Assembly (NCBI GenBank): GCA_002197545.1
Contig: NFUO01000280.1
Coordinates: 124,001 to 188,000 of the forward strand
Direction of reading: 5' to 3'
DNA length: 64,000 nucleotides
Origin: Acidobacteria subdivision 2 bacterium RH1 MAG20
GTDB lineage: Bacteria > Acidobacteriota > Terriglobia > Terriglobales > Acidobacteriaceae
The position numbers were made by a program, and so were the translations under genes. Every line of letters starts with the position of its first letter. Position 1 is the first letter of the stretch. Shown here in pieces: positions 55,961-64,000 of this stretch. Below the pieces are notes generated by a model. The model did not search any database. It had not been told where the DNA came from and was given only the letters and a program-made list of their open reading frames with translations.

Positions 55961-56560
55961 ATGCCCAGGCAGATTCACTACAATGCGAGTGAGCACATCG
56001 CCCCAGAGACCGCCGCCGATCCTTACCTTCGGCCAGCCTTCTCCACAGGCAACCGCCTGAGACGCGTTATTTGGAATATCTGCCGAACTTTGTTGTACCG
56101 AACATCGCCCAGACCATTCCATTCCTGGCGCTCCTTCCTGCTTCGTTCTTTCGGAGCGACGATGGGGCCGAACTGCCACTTCTATCCAAGGTCAAAAGTA
56201 TGGGCACCCTGGAACCTGATTTGTGCGGACCAGGTAACGGCGGGCGACGGCGTCGAAATCTACAACCCCGCTCCCGTCACATTTGGTTCGCACGTGATCC
56301 TGTCTCAGGATGCCTACATCTGCGGCGCGACCCACGATTACGACGATCCAGCATTTCCTCTGCTGGCCTACACCATGAACTTCGGCGCCTACGTATGGAT
56401 CTGCGCACGTGCATCTGTAGCGCCAGGAGTCAACATAAGGGAAGGTGCTGTACTAGGTTTGGGATCCGTCGCGACAAAGGACCTCGATCCCTGGACGGTA
56501 TACGCAGGAACGCCTGCCGTCAAAGTAAAGGAGCGGCGGCCACCACCGCCTGGTCTCTGA
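55961..56560 (+). CDS. WcaF-like sugar O-acetyltransferase
   Basis: A hexapeptide-repeat (left-handed beta-helix) acetyltransferase of 199 residues, close in pattern to WcaF-type enzymes that acetylate exopolysaccharide sugars or their lipid intermediates. The repeat region covers about 65-185 (NCHFYPRSKVWAPWNLICADQ, VTFGSHVILSQDAYICGATHDYDDPAFPL, VWICARASVAPGVNIREGAVLGLGSVATKDL, YAGTPAVKVKER). The His in CGATHDYDDP is the usual catalytic base. It follows the glycosyltransferase after 15 bases and ends the cluster. Confidence 0.87.
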   Translation: MPRQIHYNASEHIAPETAADPYLRPAFSTGNRLRRVIWNICRTLLYRTSPRPFHSWRSFLLRSFGATMGPNCHFYPRSKVWAPWNLICADQVTAGDGVEIYNPAPVTFGSHVILSQDAYICGATHDYDDPAFPLLAYTMNFGAYVWICARASVAPGVNIREGAVLGLGSVATKDLDPWTVYAGTPAVKVKERRPPPPGL

Positions 56561-56595
56561 AAGCGAAGCCGAAAATGTAACCGAAAGAAGTCCTT

Positions 56596-56979
56596 TTAGC
56601 CGCGCAACTTCGCAAGAAGATCCGTCGGATGAACCGGTTTAGCCAGAATTTCGAATTCATGCCCCTGCGCGCGTGCCTTCTCAAGCAAATCCGCCGTCGC
56701 CGCTTGTCCTGAAAAAAGAAGGATTTTGCACTTAGGTAGCTTGCTGCGCGTGAGAATCGCAGCCTCAATGCCAGTCATGCCGGTCATAATGACGTCGCTG
56801 ATAAGCATGTCGGGCTGAAAACTATCGAGCAACTCGACCGCCTTTTCCCCACTGAATACCGCGCGCGCCTCAAAGCCCGCCTGATTCAGAATGATCGCAA
56901 GAGTATTAGCAATCACCTGTTCGTCGTCGGCCACGAGCACTCTGGGCTTAGGCGTAGTGGTGAATGTCGGATCTGCCAT
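56596..56979 (-). CDS. Single-domain response regulator
   Basis: A stand-alone receiver domain of 127 residues. The acidic pair D18/D19, phosphoacceptor D62 (LISDVIM), the switch Ser90 (LFSGQ) and K114 (LAKPVHP) are all in place, so it should be phosphorylated by a histidine kinase. There is no output domain, so it works as a phosphate relay or through protein contacts. No kinase gene is adjacent. ATG 56979 (MADPTF) is preferred over an in-frame upstream start at 56994. It is convergent with the acetyltransferase gene. Confidence 0.87.
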   Translation of the reverse strand: MADPTFTTTPKPRVLVADDEQVIANTLAIILNQAGFEARAVFSGEKAVELLDSFQPDMLISDVIMTGMTGIEAAILTRSKLPKCKILLFSGQAATADLLEKARAQGHEFEILAKPVHPTDLLAKLRG

Positions 56980-57148
56980 GCTGTATGTCCCCAAATCGAA
57001 GATTCAATATATCAGTTATAAATGCAATTACGTAAGCTTGATTACGCTGTTTTCCCTACATGCTAATGATACGCTGACCGCAGACTTGATAGACGGATGA
57101 GCCGCCTGAATTCAACGCTCAAATTCAATAATATTAGAAAAAAAACTT

Positions 57149-58498
57149 ATGCAGCCAGCAATCATACGCGCCGAACAAGTCGAAAAATATTATCCACAGC
57201 CGAGCGAGAACCGCATCCAGGTCATCTCGCCCACCGACCTCTCCATTTCAGCCGGCGAGATCATCGCGCTGCTCGGTCCCTCCGGCTCGGGTAAATCCAC
57301 TCTGCTGCGGATGTTGACCGGCCTATCGGCACCCTCGGCTGGCGAAGTCTTCTGGCATGAAAGGCCTATTGCCACCGCCGATGTGAATGTCTCCATCGTC
57401 TTTCAGAGCTTCGCGCTCTTCCCCTGGCTCACCGTCCTCGAAAACGTCGAAGCCCCATTAAAGGCCAGAGGCATGGAGGCAGCAGAAAGGCGCAAGCGCA
57501 GCCTTAAGATACTTGACACAGTCGGTCTCGATGGTTTCCAGGCCGCATACCCGAAGGAACTCTCCGGAGGAATGCGGCAGCGCGTAGGCTTTGCGCGCGC
57601 GCTCGTCGTGGAGCCAGAGGTCCTCTTCATGGACGAGCCCTTCTCCGCTCTCGACGTGCTGACCGCGGAGAATCTACGCAGCGAACTGCTCGAACTGTGG
57701 CAGAAGAAAACAATTCCGACGAAGGCGATCTTTCTCGTCACGCACAATATCGAAGAGGCAGTTCTCCTGGCGGATCGCATCATTGTCCTGGGTCGCAATC
57801 CCGGTCACGTTCGAACAGACTTCAAGGTCTCGCTCTCCCATCCGCGCGACCGCAAAACCTCAGCCTTCACGCAGTTGGTGGACTACATCTACAAGGTGCT
57901 CACTCAGCCTGAGACGCAACCACCTGCGCTGCCGCAGACGCTTGGCGGAAAACCCGCACGAAATCAGAAGCAGATGCACTATCAGATGCTGCCGCACGCG
58001 CGCCCCGGCGGCATCGCCGGTCTGCTGGAGCTTGTGCTTGACCACGACGGCAAAGACGACATCTACCGCTTGGCAGATGACCTCGCCTTCGAGATCGACG
58101 ACCTGTTGCCTATCGTCGACGCGGCACAGTTGCTTGGCTTCCTCACCGTAACCGAAGGCGATGCGGCGATCACGCCCACAGGCGCCGAGTATGCCAACTC
58201 TGAAATCCTGCGGCAAAAGGAACTGTTTCGTATTGCGGCGATAGAGAACGTGCTGCTGCTGCGTCAGATCGTGCGAGCGATCGAAGCCAAAAGTGACAGG
58301 TCCGTCCCCGAAGAGTTCTTCCACGACATGCTCGACGAGCAATTCAGCGAAGACGAGACCCTCCTGCAATTGGAGACCGCCATCAATTGGGGCCGCTACG
58401 CAGAGCTGTTTGACTTTGACGCATCGCGCAGAAGGTTCATCCTTCCGGAAAAACTGAACGAGACGGAGTCGGATAGTTCGGCGGAGATTGGTGCATGA
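57149..58498 (+). CDS. ABC transporter ATPase with C-terminal AAA-associated domain (nitrate/sulfonate/bicarbonate type)
   Basis: An importer ATPase of the SsuB/NrtD/TauB type. The ATPase domain (about 1-255) has Walker A GPSGSGKST, Q-loop VFQSFALFPWLTV, signature LSGGMRQRVGFARAL and Walker B VLFMDEPFSALD. Residues about 275-430 form a helical domain of the type called AAA-associated, found fused to this subgroup; its role is unknown but may be regulatory. No substrate-binding protein gene accompanies it. The ribosome-binding site before ATG 57149 is weak (A-rich). It overlaps the permease gene by four bases (ATGA), so the two form one unit. Confidence 0.9.
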   Translation: MQPAIIRAEQVEKYYPQPSENRIQVISPTDLSISAGEIIALLGPSGSGKSTLLRMLTGLSAPSAGEVFWHERPIATADVNVSIVFQSFALFPWLTVLENVEAPLKARGMEAAERRKRSLKILDTVGLDGFQAAYPKELSGGMRQRVGFARALVVEPEVLFMDEPFSALDVLTAENLRSELLELWQKKTIPTKAIFLVTHNIEEAVLLADRIIVLGRNPGHVRTDFKVSLSHPRDRKTSAFTQLVDYIYKVLTQPETQPPALPQTLGGKPARNQKQMHYQMLPHARPGGIAGLLELVLDHDGKDDIYRLADDLAFEIDDLLPIVDAAQLLGFLTVTEGDAAITPTGAEYANSEILRQKELFRIAAIENVLLLRQIVRAIEAKSDRSVPEEFFHDMLDEQFSEDETLLQLETAINWGRYAELFDFDASRRRFILPEKLNETESDSSAEIGA

Positions 58499-60285
58499 TC
58501 AATCTGCCGAACAGCTTCAACAGGGGTAGAAGCCGGGAGATGTTCGCGCGTTCGCAGGTGTTGAAGCGAAGCTGGCCCTTCGTTCTTGATCTGTGCGTCG
58601 CAGGCATAGGGCTGGCCTGTTTCTATAGCGTCATGCAGATTGCGAAGTACTGGTTCGGTCATCCCGAACCGCAGATCGTTATCTCGCTAAGCCCCCGGGC
58701 GCTTCCGCGCTACGCTTTCTACTCCGTAGTCCGCATCGGCCTCGCCTATCTGCTGAGTCTCTTCTTCGCCGTCGGCTACGGATACGTCGCAGCTTACAGC
58801 AAGCGACTGGAAGCTTTTATGATCGCGGGTCTGGACATTCTGCAATCGATCCCGGTGCTCAGCTTTCTGCCTGGCGTCATGCTCGCCATGGTCGCACTCT
58901 TTCCCACGCGGCAGCTTGGCCTTGAGATGGGTGCGATCGTGCTCATCTTCACCGGCCAGGTTTGGAACATGGCTTTCAGCTTCTATTCCTCGATAAAGAG
59001 CATTCCACGCGAATTAAAAGAAGCATCGAACATCTATAAATTCTCCCGGTGGCAGCGGTTCATCCAGCTCGAGCTTCCCTACTCCACCATCGGCCTGGTA
59101 TGGAACTCGATGGTGTCGGTTGCCGGTGGCTGGTTCTTTCTCATGGCTTGCGAGATGTTCGTGCTTGGCAAACATGACTTCAGACTTCCCGGTCTCGGCT
59201 CGTATCTTCAAACGGCGGCAGGCCATGGAAATTACAGGGCCATCGCCTGGGGTCTGCTCACCATGATCGCCATCATCGTCGCCACCGACCAGCTCATTTG
59301 GAGGCCGGTGATTGCGTGGAGCGACAAATTCAAGTTCGAGCAAGTCGAGACTACAGCACGTGTGCAGTCTCCCTTGCTGCATCTGCTCCAGCACTCTCGC
59401 GCGCTCCGCAGCCTGAGCCGCCACACCATCAGACCCCTCACCGAAGGTGTATACCGGCACCTTGCCGACGCTCGAAAGGAGCGCATGGCCAGGCTGGTCG
59501 CGAAAGACGCAAAGGCAGCATCGGAACGAAGCAAATTGGCGTCGTTGCTGCGTGGAGTTCTTTTGGTCATCGTAGCTGCTGCTGTACTGTATGCCGCATG
59601 GCAGGCCGTGCAGCTTCTGCGCGAGGTGCAGGCGGGCCAGTTCGGCGAAATTCTGAAGGGCGCGCTGGCTACTTTTCTCCGCGTCAATCTGTCGCTTGTA
59701 CTTGCCGCCGCATGGACAATTCCAGCAGGAGTCGCCATCGGGTTCAATCCAAAGCTGGCCCGTATCGCGCAGCCTCTGGTACAGGTTGTAGCCTCCATCC
59801 CAGCGCCCGCGCTCTTCCCTGTAATCCTGCTCGCACTCATCAAGATGGGCGGCGGCCTGGGGATCGGTTCGGTCGCGCTGATGATGCTGGGAACGCAGTG
59901 GTATGTGCTGTTCAACGTGATTGCCGGAGCGATGGCAATCCCCTCCGACCTGCGCGAGGTTGCGACATTGTTTCACTTCACCACCATGCAGCGGTGGCGC
60001 ACCGTCATCCTCCCAGGAATCTTCCCCTTTCTCATTACCGGCATGGTCACTGCATCCGGCGGTGCATGGAACGCCAGCATCATTGCGGAGTATTTCAGTC
60101 TCAACAACCATACCTATCAGACGGTAGGCCTTGGAGCCGTGATAAGCGCGGCAACCGACAGGGGCCAGTTCCACATCCTGCTGCTGGCAACCATCGTCAT
60201 GGCATTGATGGTAGTCACCATCAATCGCCTGGTCTGGCGCCCCCTCTATCGGCTCGCTGAAACTCGTTACAAACTCGAAGGTTGA
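58495..60285 (+). CDS. ABC transporter permease with duplicated membrane domain
   Basis: A 596-residue permease made of two homologous BPD-type domains, matching the duplicated permeases of anion-type ABC systems. Each half has about five or six membrane segments and an EAA-like loop that contacts the ATPase: ELKEASNIYKFSRWQRFIQLELPYS in the first half and DLREVATLFHFTTMQRWRTVILPG in the second. The linker between halves (about 300-350) is charged. Because both halves are fused, one chain replaces the usual dimer and would pair with two copies of the ATPase. Substrate unknown; nitrate, sulfonate or bicarbonate are suggested only by family. Confidence 0.9.
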   Translation: MINLPNSFNRGRSREMFARSQVLKRSWPFVLDLCVAGIGLACFYSVMQIAKYWFGHPEPQIVISLSPRALPRYAFYSVVRIGLAYLLSLFFAVGYGYVAAYSKRLEAFMIAGLDILQSIPVLSFLPGVMLAMVALFPTRQLGLEMGAIVLIFTGQVWNMAFSFYSSIKSIPRELKEASNIYKFSRWQRFIQLELPYSTIGLVWNSMVSVAGGWFFLMACEMFVLGKHDFRLPGLGSYLQTAAGHGNYRAIAWGLLTMIAIIVATDQLIWRPVIAWSDKFKFEQVETTARVQSPLLHLLQHSRALRSLSRHTIRPLTEGVYRHLADARKERMARLVAKDAKAASERSKLASLLRGVLLVIVAAAVLYAAWQAVQLLREVQAGQFGEILKGALATFLRVNLSLVLAAAWTIPAGVAIGFNPKLARIAQPLVQVVASIPAPALFPVILLALIKMGGGLGIGSVALMMLGTQWYVLFNVIAGAMAIPSDLREVATLFHFTTMQRWRTVILPGIFPFLITGMVTASGGAWNASIIAEYFSLNNHTYQTVGLGAVISAATDRGQFHILLLATIVMALMVVTINRLVWRPLYRLAETRYKLEG

Positions 60286-60302
60286 GCGAACTTCGCCTCG
60301 CT

Positions 60303-60782
60303 CTAACGCCCAGGCACTTCAGGCTTTCGAAACGCATAGATCACCGCCAGCAAAGGCGGAGCAAGCAGCACTCCCCAGAACGGGATGATGATGCCAAGCA
60401 CAATCGGCCCGAAGAACGCAGCCCACCAGGGCACCTTCGTCGTCCGGTGCAAAACATAAGGCCCAATCACAAGCCCTTCGAGAATCACGATAACGCCGTA
60501 AAGGCCCAAAACAAGCCCCAGCCGCCATTCGTCATGCCCGCTAAAGGCGACGGCTAGTACCGGGCCGATCAGCGCGATCATGCCGCCAAACGTCGGAATG
60601 ATCTGCAACAGGCCGCCAAGAATTGCCCACAGAGGAGCAAATGGCACCCGAATCAACTCCAGTCCAATCAGCCAGAGCACGCCAACGATCAGCGCGTCCA
60701 GCGTTGCCGCTCGCCACCAGTTCACCAACGCGTTACCAGCAGTTTTTATGTGTGATGCCGGACTGCCATTCCTCATATCCAT
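60303..60782 (-). CDS. AI-2E family transporter, N-terminally truncated
   Basis: The 159 residues match only the C-terminal half of AI-2E family (PerM/TqsA) permeases, which are normally about 350 residues. Membrane segments are at about 30-47, 51-77, 87-107 and 118-150. The LWAILGGLLQIIPTFGGMIALIGPVLAV and FFGPIVLGIIIPFWGVLLAPPLLAVIYA segments are characteristic. The upstream DNA is only 61 bases before purQ on the other strand, so no room remains for the missing half. It is either a decayed remnant or a short paralogue. It is convergent with the ABC permease gene. Confidence 0.75.
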   Translation of the reverse strand: MDMRNGSPASHIKTAGNALVNWWRAATLDALIVGVLWLIGLELIRVPFAPLWAILGGLLQIIPTFGGMIALIGPVLAVAFSGHDEWRLGLVLGLYGVIVILEGLVIGPYVLHRTTKVPWWAAFFGPIVLGIIIPFWGVLLAPPLLAVIYAFRKPEVPGR

Positions 60783-60843
60783 GACGGCTTTATCTCCAAT
60801 TCCTTTTCAAAGCACATCGGTAGTCAAATGCTATCCTTAAGCC

Positions 60844-61542
60844 ATGAAGTTTGGCGTTCTGGTCTTCCCCGGCTCCAACTGCGACCACGATACCCATCAT
60901 GTGGTCGATGCGATAGCCCAACAACCCGTTACCTACCTATGGCATGCATCCGAAGACCTTCAGGGATGCGACGCCATTCTCGTCCCCGGCGGCTTTGCCT
61001 ATGGCGACTATCTGCGGACAGGTGCTATCGCCCGTTTTGCTCCGGTCATGCAGGCAGTGAGCCGCTTTGCAAAGAGCGGAGGCCTGGTTCTGGGCATCTG
61101 CAACGGTTTCCAGATCCTCTGCGAAGCTGGCCTGTTGCCTGGAGCGTTGATGCGCAATGCGAGGCAGAACTACATCTGCAAACAGACATACCTGCGGACA
61201 GAGACTACCGATTCACCCTTTACTCACGGCCTTTCCAAAGGCCAGGTACTGCAGATGCCCATCGGGCATATGGAGGGCAACTACTTCTGCGATGCAGATA
61301 CGCTAACAACGTTGAAGCAGCAGGACCGCATTGCCTTCCGCTATGCCACAGCCGATGGAGAGATCAGTGCGGCGGCTAATCCGAATGGATCGCTGGAGAA
61401 CATTGCCGGAGTTCTAAGCGAAGGCCGCAATGTTCTTGGCATGATGCCGCACCCAGACAGATCCAGCGAAGCCCTGCTGGGTTCTGCGGATGGCTTGCTG
61501 CTCTTCCAGTCCATGGCGCAGTCTTTGACTGCGGCACAGTAG
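60844..61542 (+). CDS. purQ: Phosphoribosylformylglycinamidine synthase subunit PurQ
   Basis: PurQ is the glutaminase subunit of FGAM synthase in purine synthesis and supplies ammonia to PurL with the help of PurS. The class I amidotransferase triad is present: Cys in [12 protein letters not shown] (about 81-92) and His in [10 protein letters not shown] with the following Glu. [12 protein letters not shown] and [17 protein letters not shown] are diagnostic for PurQ. Length is 232. purS and purL are not in the window. The cpsB gene follows on the same strand after 23 bases. Confidence 0.95.
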   Translation: MKFGVLVFPGSNCDHDTHHVVDAIAQQPVTYLWHASEDLQGCDAILVPGGFAYGDYLRTGAIARFAPVMQAVSRFAKSGGLVLGICNGFQILCEAGLLPGALMRNARQNYICKQTYLRTETTDSPFTHGLSKGQVLQMPIGHMEGNYFCDADTLTTLKQQDRIAFRYATADGEISAAANPNGSLENIAGVLSEGRNVLGMMPHPDRSSEALLGSADGLLLFQSMAQSLTAAQ

Positions 61543-61565
61543 ACCTGTTGAGGTAACCTGCACCG

Positions 61566-62357
61566 ATGATTGATATTCACCATCACCTTCTATGGGATCT
61601 CGACGATGGTGCAACGAGCGTCGAAGTCACCCTTGATATGGCAAGGATGGCTGCTGCGGATGGAATGACGCATGTCGTTTGCACGCCACATGCGAATGGA
61701 CGGTATGAGTATCAGCCAGAGGTGATTGCCGGGAAGATCGCGGAGTTGCAGCGCCTTTTGGAGAGTGAGCAGATTTCGCTTCAACTGGGACGCGGATGCG
61801 ACTTCCACATGTCGTATGAAAATATTCAGGCAGCCCAGGACGACCCTGCGCGATACAGCATCAACGGTCTGGGCTATCTACTGGTTGAGATCCCCGATTA
61901 CGGTTTGCCGCGTGGACTGGCCGAGGTCTTCTACCAGATGCAGATTGTAGGGCTGACGCCGATCCTGACGCATCCTGAACGCAATAGGACATTGCAGACG
62001 GACCGGTCGTTGCTGCTGGAGTGGCTACGCGCAGGCGTACTTGTGCAGGTGACCGCAGGATCTGTTGTGGGCCGCATGGGCAAACAGGCCGAGCGGATGG
62101 CGCATGAGCTTTTAGCGAACCGATGGGTCCATTTTCTTGCCACGGACGCTCACAATACGACCTCGCGCCCGCCAAAGATGCGTGAGGCCTTTGAAGCTGT
62201 TGCGAAGAAGTATGGGCCGGACTATGCCCATCTCCTCTGCGTCTCGAATCCTCTGGCTGCGTTTACGGGAAGACCCATGCCTCCACAGCTTGAACCTCTC
62301 AACCTTTATGCAGAGTTCAAAGAGAAGAACTGGTGGCAGAGGTTGATGAGCCGGTAA
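61566..62357 (+). CDS. CpsB/YwqE-type tyrosine-protein phosphatase (PHP domain)
   Basis: A manganese-dependent phosphatase of the PHP fold that removes phosphate from tyrosine autokinases controlling polysaccharide synthesis. Motifs for the metal site are MIDIHHHLLWDLDDGATS (1-18), VVCTPHANG, LTHPERNRTL and FLATDAHNTTSRPP, all typical of CpsB/Wzb-unrelated PHP phosphatases. Length (263) is normal. Its likely partner is the Wzc-type kinase at 50127, 9 kb away. It lies behind purQ with a 23-base gap and a TGAGGTAA ribosome-binding site. Confidence 0.9.
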   Translation: MIDIHHHLLWDLDDGATSVEVTLDMARMAAADGMTHVVCTPHANGRYEYQPEVIAGKIAELQRLLESEQISLQLGRGCDFHMSYENIQAAQDDPARYSINGLGYLLVEIPDYGLPRGLAEVFYQMQIVGLTPILTHPERNRTLQTDRSLLLEWLRAGVLVQVTAGSVVGRMGKQAERMAHELLANRWVHFLATDAHNTTSRPPKMREAFEAVAKKYGPDYAHLLCVSNPLAAFTGRPMPPQLEPLNLYAEFKEKNWWQRLMSR

Positions 62358-62395
62358 CTGCGCGACCGACGGTGGCCAATTTGTGACGAGCCACG

Positions 62396-63124
62396 CTAAA
62401 GGCCGAGACCGCCATCGACAGCAAGGAGTTGTCCGGTAATGAAGTGGGGAGCGGTGGCAAAAAATCTGGCGGCAGCAGCGACGTCTTCTGCGGTTCCATT
62501 GCGTTGCATCGGGGTTTTGCGGGCGAAGTGCTTGTAGGCCTCGTCCACTTCGCCTTGCACGATCATACCGGGGGCAATGCAATTGACGCTGATTTCGGGT
62601 GCCCAGGCCTTCGCCATGGTCTGGGAGAGCATGTGGACAGCAGCCTTAGAGGTGCAGTAATGAGCGTGAGTGGGCCAGGGGTGCAGACCGCCGAGTGAAC
62701 CGATATTGATGATGCGCCCTCTTGCCTCTTTCAGATGAGGATGCGCAGCCCTGGCCATCAGAAAGGGGGCGCGGGTATTAGTCGCGAACATCTCATCCCA
62801 CTCTTCGGCTGAGATTTTTTCGAGGATTTCCGACGCGAAGAGGCCGGCGTTATTGACGAGCACATCAATCTGACCGAACTCTTCGATCACGGCGGCTACA
62901 GATTGCTCGATGCTTTCGGGATCGCGGAGGTCGCAACGGACCGCGAACGCGTCTACATCGTAGCCTGCAAGAGACTGAACGGTGGCTTCGGCCTCAATCT
63001 GCGAGCCGAGATAGGTGATGGCTACATTCGCGCCGCTTTCGGCGAGGGCCAGCGCAATGGCACGGCCGATACGTTTGGCCGCGCCGGTTACAAGCACTAT
63101 CTTGCCTGTGAGCGGCTTATTCAT
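62396..63124 (-). CDS. Short-chain dehydrogenase/reductase (pteridine-reductase-like pattern)
   Basis: A classical SDR of about 242 residues. The cofactor motif is TGAAKRIGRAIALALAESG, with the Lys-Arg pair typical of NADPH-preferring, pteridine-reductase/FolM-like members. NNAG, the catalytic Ser (INIGSLGG) and Y-x-x-x-K (HYCTSKAA) are intact, and the C-terminus ends VDGGLGL. The substrate cannot be told; a dihydropteridine, a sugar or an acyl carrier are all seen in this family. ATG 63124 is chosen; a GTG three codons earlier is possible. The secreted-protein gene lies 11 bases upstream on the same strand. Confidence 0.87.
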   Translation of the reverse strand: MNKPLTGKIVLVTGAAKRIGRAIALALAESGANVAITYLGSQIEAEATVQSLAGYDVDAFAVRCDLRDPESIEQSVAAVIEEFGQIDVLVNNAGLFASEILEKISAEEWDEMFATNTRAPFLMARAAHPHLKEARGRIINIGSLGGLHPWPTHAHYCTSKAAVHMLSQTMAKAWAPEISVNCIAPGMIVQGEVDEAYKHFARKTPMQRNGTAEDVAAAARFFATAPHFITGQLLAVDGGLGL

Positions 63125-63135
63125 CTTATCCACGG

Positions 63136-63669
63136 CTATGGTTTGGGCGCAGCGTCGGTGGCGGGAGTGTCCTGACCAGGCATCGTCGCGGGGGGCTGTG
63201 GCTTGGGCTGTATCGGCTCCTGAACGCCTGGCTTTCTCTCGGCAGGTTTGCCCAAATTATCTTCGTAAGTGGAGACCTGTTCCTGTGGACGCAACATCGA
63301 GACAGAGATTTGCTTCGAGGCTTGATCTATCAGGAAATCCTGCCCGTAGGTGGCGAACCCGTCGGCAATCACCTGCACGCGAACCGTGCTGCCCGTGGGA
63401 ATGATATCGACGACGGCCTTGCCGTTAGGATCGGTCTTGACCTCGAGATTTCCGAGATCTTTGCCATCCTTGCTGGGGTTAAAGACGACGGCAGCATTGG
63501 GAATGGGCTTGCCGTTGAATTTCTTCGTCACCTGTACCTCGATGCGCGAAGTGGGCGGCGGAGCCTTGTACTTGCGGCCACGATACTGGCCAAAAACCTG
63601 ACTGGACGCTATCAGGGTTATGCATAGAACGAGGACGAGTTGATACCAAAACGTGCGACGTGACGACAT
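63136..63669 (-). CDS. Secreted protein with carboxypeptidase-regulatory-like domain
   Basis: An exported protein of 177 residues: a signal peptide (1-27, ending VFGQ), a short basic linker, one regulatory-like beta-sandwich (about 41-125, IEVQVTKKFNGKPIPNAAVVFNPS...TDPNGKAVVDIIPTGSTVRVQVIADGF) and a Pro/Gln/Ala-rich disordered C-terminus. No catalytic residues are visible. It is the third protein of this general type in the window, next to the pair at 35746-39140. It is divergent from the groES promoter region. Confidence 0.75.
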   Translation of the reverse strand: MSSRRTFWYQLVLVLCITLIASSQVFGQYRGRKYKAPPPTSRIEVQVTKKFNGKPIPNAAVVFNPSKDGKDLGNLEVKTDPNGKAVVDIIPTGSTVRVQVIADGFATYGQDFLIDQASKQISVSMLRPQEQVSTYEDNLGKPAERKPGVQEPIQPKPQPPATMPGQDTPATDAAPKP

Positions 63670-63772
63670 GTCGCTATTTTACGACGATCAAGGCCGAAGG
63701 GTGAATTCCTGAACGGGAGAGGGTGGACTTATCAGGCTTGCGTGACTTTCACTCATATTTCATCCAAACGGG

Positions 63773-63802
63773 TTGACAGGGGTATGCAGGCTGGCCTATG
63801 TT
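63773..63802 (+). promoter_or_regulatory. Sigma70-type promoter of groES
   Basis: TTGACA (63773-63778), a perfect -35 box, is followed after 18 bases by TATGTT (63797-63802), which overlaps the first bases of the CIRCE operator. A repressor bound there would block RNA polymerase. It lies in the 308-base gap 63670-63977, which has no other recognisable content. Confidence 0.75.
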
Positions 63803-63827
63803 AGCAATCGGAAGGCTTGAGTGCTAA
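63801..63827 (+). promoter_or_regulatory. CIRCE operator (HrcA binding site)
   Basis: TTAGCAATC (63801-63809), nine spacer bases and GAGTGCTAA (63819-63827) match the CIRCE consensus TTAGCACTC-N9-GAGTGCTAA with one mismatch in the left arm. CIRCE is bound by the heat-shock repressor HrcA and usually precedes groESL or dnaK operons. The overlap with the -10 box and the following groES-like start fit this role. Confidence 0.9.
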
Positions 63828-63977
63828 CGAGCTGTGTGCTCCCCGCCAACGGCCGATTCCACCCAATTTTCGCGAGGTTTACAGGTGAAAGCTGCCGGTA
63901 AGCCTCGCGCAATACAACTGCGGACGGTCAGACTGTTCGCCAAATCGCAACTAAATTGCATCAAGGAGATGTAAGCA

Positions 63978-64000
63978 ATGTCAAAGACATCATTTACACC
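63978..64000 (+). CDS. groS: Start of a gene, probably groES (partial, runs off the window)
   Basis: Seven codons are visible, MSKTSFT, then CC of a likely proline codon. AAGGAGAT (63963-63970) lies seven bases upstream. The TSFTP start resembles acidobacterial GroES proteins, and the upstream CIRCE operator with a good promoter is what groESL operons carry. The identification rests mostly on this regulatory context, since so little of the protein is in view. GroES would be the co-chaperonin lid of GroEL. Confidence 0.7.

Noticed and set aside
59014..60174. Minus-strand open frame of 386 codons opposite the ABC permease gene
   Set aside because: Antisense to a clear duplicated permease; composition is polar and His/Gln/Gly-rich with no family pattern.
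1..64000. CRISPR arrays, insertion sequences, prophage
   Set aside because: No regularly spaced direct repeats, transposase or phage structural genes were found anywhere in the window.

Overview
The window looks like chromosome of a soil Acidobacteriota, most likely family Acidobacteriaceae (Terriglobus/Granulicella/Edaphobacter type). This rests on a TIGR03435-family protein (34470-35324), several secreted carboxypeptidase-regulatory-like proteins, a DUF1800/DUF1501 pair, a duplicated-permease ABC transporter and moderately high G+C. No phage, transposase or CRISPR array is visible. All calls come from reading the sequence; no database search was run.

Layout. 1-5.6 kb: secreted DUF1800 and Tat-type DUF1501 proteins, DoxX, a membrane-anchored alpha/beta-hydrolase-fold protein that has lost its nucleophile, and a Rieske ferredoxin. 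5.8-13.2 kb: carA and carB, separated by a type II restriction-modification pair (XhoI/PaeR7I-type nuclease plus a beta-class methyltransferase), then a phosphofructokinase with the residues of the pyrophosphate-dependent type. 13.4-18.5 kb: a minus-strand operon for complete reductive pyrimidine breakdown (carbamoyl-amide hydrolase, PreT, PreA, dihydropyrimidinase). 18.8-22.5 kb: a stand-alone NuoI, a small membrane protein, an MsbA-like ABC exporter and PhoU.

22.6-27.8 kb holds the most unusual gene: one 1386-residue protein joining a sodium:solute symporter, a serine beta-lactamase-fold (AmiE-like) domain and a NamZ/DUF1343 exo-muramidase domain, divergent from a BadF-type amino-sugar kinase. 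Together they look like a compact cell-wall sugar recycling system. 27.8-35.7 kb: DnaK-like protein, beta-propeller protein, fused PabB-PabC, MliC-type lysozyme inhibitor, M48 protease, TIGR03435 protein and tRNA-Ser(GGA).

35.7-45.3 kb: two overlapping secreted repeat proteins, a glycosyltransferase, thiS and thiD, RlpA, pyrF and a DDAH-like protein. 45.6-56.6 kb is an exopolysaccharide region: Wzi, UDP-xylose synthase, UDP-glucose dehydrogenase, Wzc-type kinase, Wza-type exporter, two glycosyltransferases and an acetyltransferase; the CpsB-type phosphatase that would oppose the kinase lies at 61.6 kb. 56.6-64 kb: response regulator, ABC importer without a binding protein, truncated AI-2E-type permease, purQ, SDR enzyme and a secreted protein. 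The window ends in the start of groES behind a sigma70-type promoter and a CIRCE operator.
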